A stretch of 64,000 nt of DNA, taken from contig NC_091945.1 of NCBI RefSeq assembly GCF_041260155.1, positions 32,246,296-32,310,295 on the forward strand. The letters are read 5' to 3'. Positions 12,676 through 25,300 of this stretch are shown here, in pieces (within the stretch, counting starts at the first letter, position 1; every line of letters begins with the position of its first letter). The position numbers and the translations under genes were made by a program. Origin of the DNA: Ptychodera flava (taxonomy: Eukaryota > Hemichordata > Enteropneusta > Ptychoderidae). A model generated the notes under the pieces. That model had not been told where the DNA came from. It did not search any database and saw only the letters and a program-made list of their open reading frames with translations.

Positions 12676-13745
12676 ATTAAATACCGTTTGATAGGCAAAA
12701 CCTTACGAAAAAAATAAACAACACTCAAGCATTTCCTTCTTAATCATGCAACATGCAAAATTATAATAAACATTAAACAAGACTTCTCCACGTCTCTCGT
12801 ATACACACATAGCCATTAACATCGGGCTATTTCAATACAAATATCATTATTATTCATACTTTTCTCCAATATATAGTGCACTTTATAACTAAAAACGCCG
12901 GACTCTCCTTATAAACTTAAAATACCCATTAATCTCGGGCTATGGATACTATTCCTTCTGGTCATTCAGAAATGACGGAATGCAAAATACTCTTTAAAAT
13001 ATGTAACACAATACTTAACTTTATCGACTTATTTTTTTCTTCTTACTCAAAAAAAAATCAGTTACACAAAACAGAAAGAAACGCTTGCAGTGTGTTTACA
13101 ATTACCGTTGAATAAAGACATTCTTCAAAATCACTTATAAATGATGATTTCTTTCGTTGCGGGTACACGCTATCAGATGAAATGACATCATATTCGAGTA
13201 TTGACCAATTATACGCCAATACGTCAATGTAATGACTTGACATGAAAGGAAAATATACTACGGAGTCAATTTTTTTTTCAGTTCTTTAAAGTACATGTAC
13301 AGTGTTCTCTTCTGTCTTGATTTGACTTTTTTCATCTCCAATCATCTAACAGTCGCTTCCCAAACAATGTCATTGTAAATTGTCTCACCTTTCATCTGTG
13401 GAACTGTCTCGCAGCTGGATGGCATGGTGTTCTCTCTCTTTGCAACCGTGTCAACATCACGCTGAATTGTCGGCTCAGGCTGCTCCTGATGCGCGGAAGT
13501 ACTAATATCAAAACCAGCAAACCGTTGAATCATCATCTTACATTCTCCTCTCGGAAACCATGGTCAGAAATCCTTCGTTAAATTACCCGTCATCTTCTGC
13601 TTTCGCCGGACGTACTTCAGCCTCTTCGGGCGATGACATCAGTGCGTTGTTGTATGGCCATCATTCTCTCTTTGTTTGTTGAGCAAGCCATACCGTATAT
13701 ACTGTTTCTTGGTGTCGTTTACCAGAACTTGCGACGTTTGAGTAG
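12676..13745 (-). other. Retrotransposon leader and deletion scar, gag/PR/RT missing
   Basis: About 1.07 kb separates the primer-binding site from the RNase H frame, far too short for gag, protease and reverse transcriptase. A 64-codon minus-strand frame at 13342-13536 (MMIQRFAGFDIS...) may be the start of gag or a leader peptide but has no recognisable motif. The rest is AT-rich with no long frame. Confidence 0.6.
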
Positions 13746-13763
13746 TACCCGGATTCTCCACCA
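13746..13763 (-). other. tRNA primer-binding site
   Basis: On the minus strand, two bases after the 5' LTR, the sequence reads TGGTGGAGAATCCGGGTA. Its complement ends in CCACCA, as a mature tRNA 3' end would (discriminator A plus CCA). I cannot name the tRNA from memory with confidence. Confidence 0.75.
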
Positions 13764-13765
13764 CG

Positions 13766-14767
13766 TGTTGCCGGCTCTTGTAACGGTTGACGACTTCAGC
13801 TGGGAATTTAACTCGCTGAGAGGTACCACTAGGATACAACTACACAGTGACGCCGCAAGTTGAAGTGGATGATGTTTATTGCAAACGCTGTCAGCTTGAC
13901 CGACCAGAAAGTCATGCTCTTACATCAGCAAGTCATGCCGAGGCCAGGGGAAGCCTAGACCGACAAAAGTCTAAGCCTCCTCCACAAAGTCTTGAATCTA
14001 AAGTCTAGAGTCCAAAAGCCTCCTCCAATAGTCTCCAATCTGATATACTCCGAAAATCGGAAACTCTGCAAATCTGAAAATCTGAAAATCTGCCTATACA
14101 CATGAAAACTTCAATTAAATAGACAATTTTGCAAGGCGTAACCTGAACATGTAAAATACATCACAGGAAGTTACTGTACATTGGCTAAAAAGTATTAAAG
14201 AAACTTGATTGGGTAAAAGATAAAAATACAAGTACTTGATTGGAAGGAAGTTCCTAAAATATTCAGAATTATTCTGCTGAGTTGGCATCCCAACTAACGC
14301 TTTTTAATATTTATAATGTTCTTTTGACAAATGCCGACTTCTAAAAATAATAGTTACTACCGTTCCATGGTCAAGACTTGTGGAGCCAGAATTTGATTAT
14401 GTATGTATGAGCCATTGTTTCATGCCGAAGTCAATTAAATGATGACCACCGTGATGTAGCCATATCGGTGTCACACTTCATTGTTTTAGCTTAATTGTCC
14501 ATTCGAGTACCAGTATCAATGTCAATGTCAGTAAACATCTTTTGTTCGTATTCATCTGACCGGTAGTGGCATTGTTCGTTAATTAAGACATTGGCAATGA
14601 TACTTGAGGTAATAAAGAACTACCAGTAATAATACTCCAGTAAACAAAAGAAAGACCCTCCACGTTGTACCGTGTGACGTTGTTTATCTCCGTGAACGTT
14701 CGTTATGAGTTCAACAAAATTGTACATATTTCCTATAATACTTTACTTTGAAATTACAATCGTAACA
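13766..14767 (-). repeat. 5' LTR of the retrotransposon
   Basis: It is 1,002 bp and is the partner of 8034-9037. It starts TGTTGCCGG at 13766 and ends AACA at 14767, followed by the ACTT target duplication at 14768-14771. Confidence 0.93.
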
Positions 14768-14771
14768 ACTT

Positions 14772-16370
14772 ATGTAAGTGATCGTGTTAAAATTCTTTCT
14801 TTCACAAAGGTTTAGGCTTGCATATTCCCTTTATTATTACTAAACCAAACCAAAAGACAAAGGCCCTAATATCTAAATCAGATTACATACAAGACACTGC
14901 ATGATGTCAAAGTATTCAATCAAACACACTGTGACATAGAAAGCAAGTAGTTTTCGCAATGTCTACGTATTATATAAATGTACACTTTAAATCGCAAAAT
15001 TAAGCAAATGGTGCAGAGTTCAATTTAAATTTCTTGTAAGTGAAAAACGGATTTAAAGTCCTCCAATAAGGTTATTGTAGTGAAATGTACTGGAACAAAT
15101 TTAATTTGTTAGAGAAAAAACTTGAAACTGGGAAATTATCTGCTCAATTTAGGGATTCATTCGGGGTGCTTTTGAGAGTCTCCTTTTCAATCTTTGTTGG
15201 TCTTATACTGACATGTCCCCGTATGCAAAGCCATCTTTTCAATTTTTGAAAACCCAATAAAATTTGTGCGACCCAATCACAACCAATGATGCTCCTTCCT
15301 TGCCCCCCCCCCAATCCCTCCCCAAAAGACAAATTCTTTATAATAGCACTTTTACTGAAAAGATATCAGATGCCAGCCCAGTACTAGTATACAAATTGCC
15401 CTACTCTCCACAATAATCTAAAAGTTAGATCTAAATAATGACACAGCAATCATTTAGATGTGAATGATAATAATTGTTTATTACCTTTGAAAATTTTGAA
15501 GACTTTTTTAAGTAAATGAAGTATGTACACAACAGAATGAATTTCTCCTCCTAATTTACACAGATTGATTTTTGCACCAAGTTCACCATTCTGAAAGCAA
15601 ATAACAGTCATGCAACATGCATCAGGCTTGTGAGGAACATACCATATGAAAGACATTTCATGATTGCAATGTAAGATAATTATTAAGTCCTAACAAGATA
15701 TCTCAGTACAATCATTAAAATATTCTAATGGTGTTTGAAGTCTGGATACAATATAGAAATTCATCAAGCTATGAAATCCATCTACTATCAACACAAGAGA
15801 CAGGGACATACCTATTGATAACTACGCAAAGCCCATGGATAGGTTTTTGTGAAATGTCTGGCACAATGTTTTTGAGATATCGTAAAACCACCAAAGGTGA
15901 TGTTTTACCCCATATTAAGAAGATTGTCATTTAAATGACATCTCAGAAATGAATTTTGATGTACAGGGCAGGAACGGCGGGTCAATGATGTGATCAGATA
16001 TGAGAATCTCTGATTTTCATTTTGTCTTGTGAGATGAAGAACAAATTTGTCTCTTTATGATGATTTTTAAAATGTAATGTCTTAATTTCACATCAAATGA
16101 GAAATAAGCTTGCATAAATATAACATCACCATTGGCATAGCACAAGCTGTAACTGCAAAACTTTTTCCCTAATCACAGGTCAGTTTATGAATGTTAACAT
16201 GGTGAACTACAAACAAGTAATGGCCAATAGAGTACTAGTATTCACATTTGAATGGCAAACAAATACACTGAAGTTGACCCTCTCTCATCACCCATCTCCA
16301 TCATCAAGTAGAAGTTTAGATTGTCAGTAGCTGTAATTTTTGATGAATTTTTCTCTATTTTTGCTTTTAA
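14772..16370. other. Intergenic, no gene seen
   Basis: AT-rich DNA between the retrotransposon and the first TTAA element. The open frames present are short and lack domain or splice support. A C10 run is at 15303-15312. Confidence 0.5.
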
Positions 16371-17047
16371 AGCCCCAATAGCTGTATATGTTAACTAAAC
16401 CGTTCTCAAAATATCCTTAGTTTTCCAAGAGTTTCCTTTGAATAAGACCCATTAGAGACTGAAAAAGTGTATAACACTGCCATGAGTGTCGAGGATGGCA
16501 TGTAAATTCAAAGGTTTTAACGTCATTTTAGATTTCTGCCATTATCAAAAACTAATCGACAGAGGAAATAAAGATTACAACAACAAATGTTAGCCATTGT
16601 GTGTTGTGCATTCATGCTTGTTAATTTCTGTTATGATCACGATGTATATGTGCAGGAAATACTGTGTTTTGTATTTTCCTGTGGGGGCGCCATTTTATGG
16701 ATGCGGCACCCATTTATCATTAAACCTGTTAAAACATTTAGGCATGGTCAATTTCAGTGAGCAGTGAGACTTCGATGCACGTCCTTTAGTAAGTACAGTG
16801 AAACCTGTCCTTAGGGACACCTCTCTAATCAGGACACCTCTCTTTTAAGGGAAGATTTATCAAACCAAACGTTACAATTTGAATAGAATTTCACCTGCCT
16901 ATTAAGGACACCTCTATATTAAGGATACTTTTTCCATTCCCGAAGCTGTCCTTAATAGACAGGTTTCACTGTACATTTAAACAAACCAACTCTGGTTTGA
17001 AAATAAAATCATGAAAATAATGCATAAAATTAGCAGCTATTGGGGCT
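16371..17047. mobile_element. TTAA-flanked non-autonomous element (family AGCCCC), host of a nested element
   Basis: The inverted ends AGCCCCAATAGCTG (16371-16384) and CAGCTATTGGGGCT (17034-17047) are perfect over 14 bp. They are flanked by TTAA at 16367-16370 and 17048-17051. TTAA duplication is the signature of piggyBac-type transposition. There is no transposase frame inside. A second inverted-repeat element occupies 16796-16971. Confidence 0.75.
16796..16971. mobile_element. TA-flanked miniature element (Tc1/mariner-like), copy 1
   Basis: The ends CAGTGAAACCTGTC and its complement GACAGGTTTCACTG are inverted and flanked by TA at 16794-16795 and 16972-16973. Inside, GGACACCTCT-type motifs repeat. 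It is 176 bp, with no coding capacity. A related copy is at 26335-26512. Confidence 0.75.
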
Positions 17048-17336
17048 TTAATATCAACTACTTGTTATTTTACTCACCAAAGCATGTTGTGAAACCTATT
17101 TGTCAACATAGTGTCTATGTGAGTAAAATGCACTGATATTGTTTACATTTGAATTCTAATCCAGACCAGCAGCATTCTCTTGCCAACAAAACAATGTAGT
17201 GTGTGCGTGTACAGGCTGAGTTGACAAGCTGAATACTGTGTATCTCAACATGCTATGGTAAGTAGATGACTGTACACTACTTTAAAAACAAAAAGTGAAA
17301 ACAAATCATCAAAAGTTCCATTTGCTGGCCCTTTAA

Positions 17337-17420
17337 CCCTTTCACCCCAGTTCCCTGTATACAGGTCCAACTTTACCATAGAAAACAATGGATTTGGGAC
17401 AAACCATGGGGGTGAAAGGG
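17337..17420. mobile_element. 84 bp TTAA-flanked miniature element, copy 1 (family CCCTTTCACC)
   Basis: The ends CCCTTTCACCCC and GGGGTGAAAGGG are flanked by TTAA at 17333-17336 and 17421-17424. The interior contains a TATACAGGTCCAACTTTACC motif shared with copies at 25385 and 33592 (the latter inverted). Confidence 0.8.
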
Positions 17421-17424
17421 TTAA

Positions 17425-19253
17425 ATGTGAAAAAAATCCCTCAATGTACATCAACGGTATTTAAAATGACATAAAACCTGATTACCTAGGGAAATGTAAT
17501 CTATATACGTTGAAATATTTACTAAAACCAAACTCTGATGCAAGAAGTACCATTCTGAAGGATAGTGCCACATTCTGCATCAGAATGCTTCTGAAGATAC
17601 AATCAAGAGAAGTCTGTGTGTAATAATGATATTAGAGCTAAACTAACCAGCAACCTAATCCCTGAAGAAATTCCCTACAGAGTGATCGCTTTGCCAATTC
17701 ACTACAATACAGGGTAAAACAGTTGGAATGTTGTTGTATTCCTGAGTGAATGTACTGGTAGCCATATAGTATTGTTGAATCACATAGACATGCTATCACT
17801 ATGAACTGTGTTAAGACCTTGGTCATCTACAGATGACAGTTAACTATAGCAAGAATACCAGCATGGAAATTTTCATCATGTATTTTTGCAAAAAGAAAAC
17901 ATAAAACATGTCACTTTGAAATGATTATGTCAGCATGCATGGATCCACCATTCCAGCATGGCTCAATAAGATACTGTGTTCTCAAACTGCCTTTCCCTAT
18001 GCACACACATGGCTGAGCTGAATGATTGAAGGCGTATTCTGCCAGCACTTTCACTAAACAGGGACAAACAATGACAATGCTAATAACATGTAGAAAGGGT
18101 CAATCTAGTAACAAACATGAAGAAAGTGAAAAATCTGCATTGAAGGGAAAAGTGAAAAATTTTCCATTCAGAGTTGTCTGCTTGTTTGAAATCTTTATAG
18201 AAGTCCATGGAGGCAATGAAAAATCCGTCAAAAGAAGTATGCCAAACAGACAGAATAAAGTATCTTGTTGGAACGGCAACAACACAGTAACATTATTTAG
18301 TTGACAATGTCTTCTTCCCAGCTCTGACATGGGTAAGTTGGCACCGAATTCCCATGAACTTTAACCACTCTTGCCACAAGGCATCAAGCTGTATAAGCTT
18401 CAGATCTAAAATGGATAGTGTTTCATTTTGCTGTCAAAAATTCTGCCATCAAATTGTTTTGAATGCCTTTACATCTCCCTAAGGTATGGACATAATCCTT
18501 TCATACACTATTGTTTTCAACGGTCAACTTGAACCTGTGCACAAGATACAAAACTTTAGTCACAGACACTACCCCTTACATTTGTCTGGGACCCCAGCAG
18601 GTGTAAGTTTAAGTGTATTATTTTATTATTGTATTATTTAAGTGTATTATTTTATTCAAATCATGGCGGTAAGAGGTTACAGGTAAAGTTACCATGGTAA
18701 TTGTGGTTAGTTCAGGGTATGTCACTGAAATCAAACAACCAGGTGTGAATACGAATCAAGGTCAATTACCTAAAGAGGAGTATTTTGGCCCTGGCAAGGC
18801 CCTTGGCGAATTTTGTTTGTACTTTGATTGGGGTCTTTAACATATAATGTTATGTTGTAAATCCACTGAATTGTTGATAAATAGGGAAGTACTTGCAGAC
18901 TGTATGCTGTCATTACATGTACATTTAATGTACATCCAAAAACTTCACCTCAATCAAGAGTACATAATGACACAATACAGACTTGTGGACTGGAGTTTAC
19001 ATGAATACATGCTATTTGTGACTCTGGCCATTGCAGTATCACTGGGCTTTTTCTGCAAAATGATCCACAGACATTCCCAGAGTCTGCAGTGCATTATTTG
19101 AATTTCCGAAAGGACATGATCCTACAGATACTATTTTAAAAGCAGTATGACAAAGTCTTCTCGTGAAAAGCAGACTACAAAGTAAGTATATTTTTAGAGA
19201 ATTCGTAAGACACTACAGGTTTGGCTATGAGCTATTCTAGGAATTTTCTTGAG
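17425..19253. other. Region 3' of UBXN6, no separate gene seen
   Basis: It probably includes the UBXN6 3' untranslated region next to 19253 and then intergenic DNA. Open frames near 17.6, 18.0-18.3 and 18.8-19.1 kb show no conserved domain. Confidence 0.4.
18622..18656 (-). terminator. Candidate polyadenylation signals for UBXN6
   Basis: Two AATAAA hexamers on the minus strand (18622-18627 and 18651-18656) lie about 600 bases past the UBXN6 stop, within a locally duplicated ATTATTTTATT stretch. AT-rich context makes chance occurrence likely. Confidence 0.3.
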
Positions 19254-19379
19254 CTAAAGTCTCTGAATCAAATCTAGTAATGCTGGTTTCAGATATTTTT
19301 CTTGAGTGCTGCCTTGGACAGCAGCTACATCTGACATCACTGACTGATCCCAGGAAAAGTTCACTACTGCAGCTGGCAC
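19254..19379 (-). CDS. UBXN6: UBXN6 exon 10 (UBX end and stop)
   Basis: The acceptor is CCATAG. It encodes VPAAVVNFSWDQ, the last UBX strand, then a 30-residue tail ending LLDLIQRL before a TAG stop at 19254-19256. The intron to exon 9 is 2.9 kb and contains nested transposons. Confidence 0.92.
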   Translation of the reverse strand: MPAAVVNFSWDQSVMSDVAAVQGSTQEKYLKPALLDLIQRL

Positions 19380-22300
19380 CTATGGAAATAGTGAGAAAAA
19401 TCTGATGTTGAGAGAGAGAAAAGTTGATATTGAGAAGGGGTGATGTACAGTGTTAAGAGACACTTGTAATGGTTAGAAGATACATGCTCCTGTTGTACAA
19501 ATAGAACTGTTGGACTAATAATACAGATGCATAGAGCAATCATAGACATCCCCAGTAAGCCTACTGTACTCAAATTGACTAAAGGGTGAATCTGTTACAA
19601 TGCAAATATCTGAACTAGGCTTTCACATACAAATAGCTTTCAGGTGTCCAAAGTGTCTTAAACAAAGCAAACTGACAAAGTTCAAAGGGACAATGTACAT
19701 GGTACTGTTATTACAGGTATCAAATAAGTGCTTCACCAATATACAAGTTACGTATAGTTTGAAACATTAATCTCAATTTGTTGCAAAACAATTTAAATGT
19801 TAAATGACAGAAACTCATTCAGTAAACCTTACAGATGTTTTTATCTTCTCTGCATAGCATACCGGTAAATAGATTTCATCAATGCATGCTGAACAGTGAA
19901 ACAATGGCAGCCATGAAAATAATTTTAATTTCTCAGGAAGTAAAACAGGTTAAGGTAGAATGCACCTCAAGGACAGCTACTCAGACTCTACAATATTTTC
20001 TTGGTCTACCACTTTTGGGGAGCTGCTTCTTTTGGGAGCACATTTTGAAGCTCATAGAGTAAACAAAGGTTTCAGCAGCTTATTGTAGTGAAACATTTAT
20101 CTAATCGTCTCAAAACGGACGAACTACGAGCAGACCTACGAGCTCGTACGAGCGAAGTACGAGTGACGTAATGTGCCGTACTTTCAAAGTACGAGTGACA
20201 TAATGCAGGTCCCAAAATCGACAAAGTGAGCGTCAAGCTGAGCGTGGAAAAACAAAAAGTGTCGAACTGAGCGTTGAAAAAAAAGACAAAATAGGATTCG
20301 AAATGAACGTAGAAACATGCCAAACAGAATGTCAAAGAGGGGTTCTGAGTACGGGTGCTAAAATATAGCAAATATGCGAAATAAACACGTAATGACTGAT
20401 TTCAGCTTGAATATAGCAAGTACGGGAACGAGTTCAAAACGTCTTTCACGTGGGTAGGCCCTACTACTGACTTTGCAGCACTATATTTATAACACTGTTG
20501 ACAAAATCTCAACAACAATAAATTGTGGGTTCATCGTAATTGGTATTGCATGCATTAGTGAATTTTCAAAAATGACATTCATAATTGCATATATTTCAAC
20601 TTGGGTAGCAAGAAAACCGACGACTCTGAGTGACTGGCATTGGGCGTTCGTTCGTGTGCAAACATCGCGTGCAAGTTACAGACGATGGGCGGTACGGTGG
20701 GAGTAGGCAATAATAGCGATAAACAAAACGGCCAGTTTAGCCTACCCGGGATATTTTAATACATACGTCATCCACCGTCTGATGTGATTTTCCTCTAATT
20801 AACGCCAAATAAATAAATATATTTGTAAAATACATTATTACGTCGACGTCGACAAATCGACGTCAGCATTTATACAACGGCTGCATGCCTGGAACTTATC
20901 TACCGAACTGAGTGTAGCTAGGTAAGTTTGGAATGTGATGAGTTGGTTTGAGTGATGTTTTTTTTGTTGTTCAGGAGCGCGAACGAACGAATTGAATATA
21001 GAAGTATCGAGCATCGATATCTTGTATGGCTTCTGCAAGTTCCGCGATGACAAACAGGAATATTGACCCCACAGTGACCTGACTATACCATTATTCAATA
21101 GGCGGGGCCGTATTCTCAACAATACACACCAATAATAGTGTGGTTCCGATAATGTGCTTTTTCAAAACTTGAAGTTGAATGCGAGGTCAGAAAAATGTTA
21201 GTCTTTAAATCATTGTTGAGTAGAGGTCATTTTCAAATAGACTGTACAACATGAGGTACACACGGGTGCCACAAAAACACCCGCCAACTCATAAAATCCT
21301 TCATATTATTCATTGTACACTGTGATTAACATAATGTGGTGATCAGATTATTTCGAGGTCATAAGCTGACTCGCGAGCCACGCAGGTTTTATGTCTGTGA
21401 AATCATTGCACTTTCGAATTCGAGAAAGTAAAAAAGATTTACAACGGCGGTAGGTTCAAGTGCATTACAACCAATCGAGGTCTCTTCCTTGATGTTCGGA
21501 CATTGCAACCTCTTCTTTGGTTCTTCTTTAACAGCTTAATGTTACAATCGACGTCTGCAAAAAAGTCTACCATCGTGGCGTATAATAAGTCAGAGAGTGT
21601 CGCGTCGTCTCCAGTCTTGACCCATACGTACAGACTCGTCCGAAAGTCAAAGCCTAAAAGTATTCCTCCGCACTGCACTGAACCCGCTCTCACGACCAAA
21701 AAATAATCATACGAAGTTCACACCCGCTCCTACTTCCGAGTTTCGAATATACACAGAAAATGTGTCTAAGCGTTCGTTTGTCGTAAAATCCTTTCACATA
21801 AACAAAAATCTTTCATCCATGGAATACAACATAGTCCTAGGCGTATTCATAAAAAATTAGGTCAAAAGGCATGTGTGACTTATAGCTTGCATACGTCACT
21901 CGTAATATGAAAGTACGAGCCAGTACTTCTGCTCGTACAATGTCAGTTTCGAGACAATTACATACCTCAGTGAAATGCATCAATGTTATTTTTCTCCATA
22001 CAGTTGACACGGGCTGGAGGCCATTTTCACTCTGACTTTTAAGCTTCAGGGTAATTAGTATCCCTGATTTTTAATTTTGATTTAGAAAAGGAATGGTTAA
22101 GAGTTCATACAAAAAGTTTGTGCAAAACTTGAAGTCTTTCAATTTTGAGGCGTGTACTTCCTTAATTTTCATATTTAACCAAGATTTGTGAGGTTATTTT
22201 CTGGCAAAGGTGACTTAGATGACTGGGATAAGAGTTGAACACTTACCAATTGTAATGAAACTAGCATAGCATCCTCCTCTGTCAGTCTTTGTCCAGTTGA

Positions 22301-25300
22301 CATACTGAGATTAAAAGGCATCCAATCATTGGACAGGTTCTGTCTGACAAATTCAAACAGCGCTGAAAGTTTTTCCCGTACTCTAAATACGCCTGAAATG
22401 AAAGATGTGAATCATGTAAGAGATGGTGCAAGTGTTCAGTGATTGCAACATATCCTGTGTGCCTCAAATTACAAAATATCTTTGATACTGGGATAAGATT
22501 GAAAAAAAAAGCATTACACAGAAATCCCACAAAATCATATTCCCATTCAGACTTGTTAACACTGAAATGATTATTGACCAACCTTGTAAGATGATATCAT
22601 CTGGAAATTTTATCCTAATCAAAGTGTAATTGTATTTCCTAATTTCTTTCAGTTCTTCTCTTTCTCTCATAGCCTTTGTCCTCAGCACTGCCTGTCTCTC
22701 AACGTTGTCTGTCCTGAAATGGAATATCAAAGTTTGAGTGACAAATAATATACATGTTTTGCAGTAACTGATCAGCAGTGTGATGAAATTCCACGGGTTT
22801 TTACATATCCACGATGACACTGGAAAATCATACATGATCATTTGTCTGTTTTGCTGCAACTGCATTTGTGTTTTTCAGACTATTGTTTTATCCAATATTA
22901 CAATAAGTATCAGTACATGAGGTTTTCCAGCTATTCCTGCTGATGGATCTGAGATGGATCTGAGATTCCATAACACTAGAGCAGCTGACCAATTAGCAAA
23001 CCCCGGGAAATAGGCGATTACACAATGGTAAAGGATAGGTTTGTGATCGTCTAAGGTATACAGTTCATATAAACTTTTATCCATCATTTCTGTCTGTACA
23101 AAGGTCATATACATGCACTGTCATTCTACTTACAGTTTCTATGTCAAAGTATTGATCAATATCTATCTACCTGTCTTGTTGCTCTTTCTTGATTTCCTCT
23201 GGGGTGAGATTGTAAAATTCATCTGGAAGCTGGAAACGGCTGACGTTACCAGATGCTTTGAAAACTTGTAGATTTCTATCTAGTTTTGGCCGTACAGGCT
23301 CTGTTGATAGAAGGGTCTCTCTTATTGCACTAAGTCTGTCTGTATCTTTTGCGAAGTCTTCAGACAATACAAAAAATTCTGCTTCTGTATCTGTGGGAAG
23401 TAGATAAATACTCAGAGGTTATTATCCATTATTACACCTCACTCATTCAGCGTGCACTGCCATTGGTTAAACATTACTCACGTGACATGTAAAAGAACGT
23501 GATGATGCCCTCTGCGAACGTGATGATGCCCTCTGCGAACTTGATGATGCCCTCTGCATTTGATATTACATGGATGACGTCATTTTACTTACTGCGCATC
23601 ATTTCTGCACAAAACAAATTGTCGTTCGCTTGTTGTACTTTGCAGTTGGCAACTTATGGCTGTGAAACGTCATGCAGAGCTGTCACCGGCACAGTTAGAC
23701 GATATTTTGATGCAAGTAAACAGCAAACGAACGAAAATGGCAACAAGGAATGCAATTTCTGTGTTCAGCGACTATGCAAGCAACAAATTTGGATACGCCA
23801 CCGAGGAGATTGGCAAACTTTAGCGGCAACCCTAGACTCGGCACTGACAACATTTTACGCTGAGGTCCGGACTCAGAAGGCGAACTGTACTCGAAGAAGT
23901 CTTTGTGTTTTTGTTTCTTTGCATGTTTGCTTGTTCGGTGTAATAAAAATAATAACACATGAGAGCGAGGGCAATATCACGATTTTTTGCCTGCCCAAGG
24001 GATGGTGGTCATGATCGAAATACTGATGATGCCCGAGCCGTAGGCGAGGGCATCATCAGTATTTCGATCATGACCACCATCCCTTGGGCAGGCAATAAAT
24101 CGTGATATTGCCCTCGCTCTCATGTGTTATTATTTAAATATCGCCTGTTCCTGTGTCGTATCAGCATGAGTGTCATTTGTGCTGCGTCAGACACGAGACG
24201 AAGTTGAGTGTCTGACGCAGCACAAATGACACGAATGCTGATACGACACAAGGAACAGGCGATATTGGGTAATAACCGATTTATCATATACCCATGCCCA
24301 TAATTTTAGGGAATTTTTACTAATAGAACGAAAAACCTTTAATTTTGAGGCTTTGCTTTAGGAATTTCTTCCTTAACAGAACAACACCTTATCAAAATTA
24401 TTGACAAAACCAATGTTACAGGGACCAGATGCCAGCTGAAAGTAGTTCTCTCAAATGTTTTGAGTACGTATCTGATAGTGGATATAATAACTATCATTTA
24501 AAATGGTATGACGCCTTTGATAAGTTTTAAACATTGATGCTCTTCACACTAGCTGTGACTGAAGGGGGTCAAAACAAACCAACAGAATGGGCTTTACTTT
24601 TGAAAGAAATTATATATATCAGAATAAAGAGGGTACAAAAATACCAATGTTTTGATAAAAGATTTACCTTGATGGGGAAGCATTTGCCTGGTAAAACCAA
24701 CTGCCTGTAAAAATTCTTCACTCCCTGTCAGAGAGGCTACTCGCTCTTGGAAAGCTTTATTTTGTGTACGAATTTTCCTAAATTTTTCATCATTTGGATT
24801 GCCAATGATGTTGTCAAGATACCTGCAAGAGATACATACACATCTGTTCAAGACCTTTCAATGAAATTTTTTTATTTTTTTACTTTTTATGTTATTTTTA
24901 TTTCACCAGAAATACAATTTCTTTTCACAAACCTTGTAAAAAATAAACACAATTTCTTTACACAAACCTAGTAAAAAAGACTGCAACAATGAAATCGCAC
25001 CATCCATTTAATCAGCAAAGGTACTCAGAAGTTGGATTTATCTTACAGTAAGATTCCACATTCTTTAACAAATATTCTGGAAATTCCACTTACTTGCAAA
25101 TTGTTTCTACTCCAACCTTGACTTTATCTCTGTCTTTATTTAGAGTATGAATCATTGTACTGGAAGCCGTAATCGGATCATCTGCAAGTTTCTGTATAGC
25201 AGATAAATGATACATTATCAAGACAAACATTGTTGGAAAAATTTAAAGCATTATTCCAATGAAACCAATCATGTTGATAAAAAAACAAATTAACTACACC

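Larger units (their letters stand above)
8034..14767 (-). mobile_element. Ty3/Gypsy chromodomain LTR retrotransposon, internally deleted
   Basis: Two direct repeats of about 1 kb (8034-9037 and 13766-14767) begin TGTTGCCGG and end CGTAACA, giving TG...CA termini. They are flanked by the same 4 bp, ACTT, at 8030-8033 and 14768-14771. The element reads on the minus strand, so the right LTR is its 5' LTR. Inside follow a tRNA primer-binding site, a short leader, an RNase H, an integrase with zinc finger and catalytic core, a GPY/F-like segment and a C-terminal chromodomain, then a polypurine tract. No gag, protease or reverse transcriptase palm is present between the leader and RNase H, and the pol frame is broken twice. 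By eye the LTRs differ at about 12 substitutions and six small indels, roughly 1.2% substitution. The insertion is therefore fairly young and now defective. Confidence 0.93.

Noticed and set aside
20838..21122. 94-codon minus-strand frame in the nested element
   Set aside because: No motif and no conserved composition; lies in inverted-repeat DNA.
23499..24014. 171-codon plus-strand frame as a single gene
   Set aside because: Its start lies in the 21-bp tandem repeat and its end inside a hairpin; the protein-like similarity shifts among three frames, so the frame is a coincidence over a decayed fragment.
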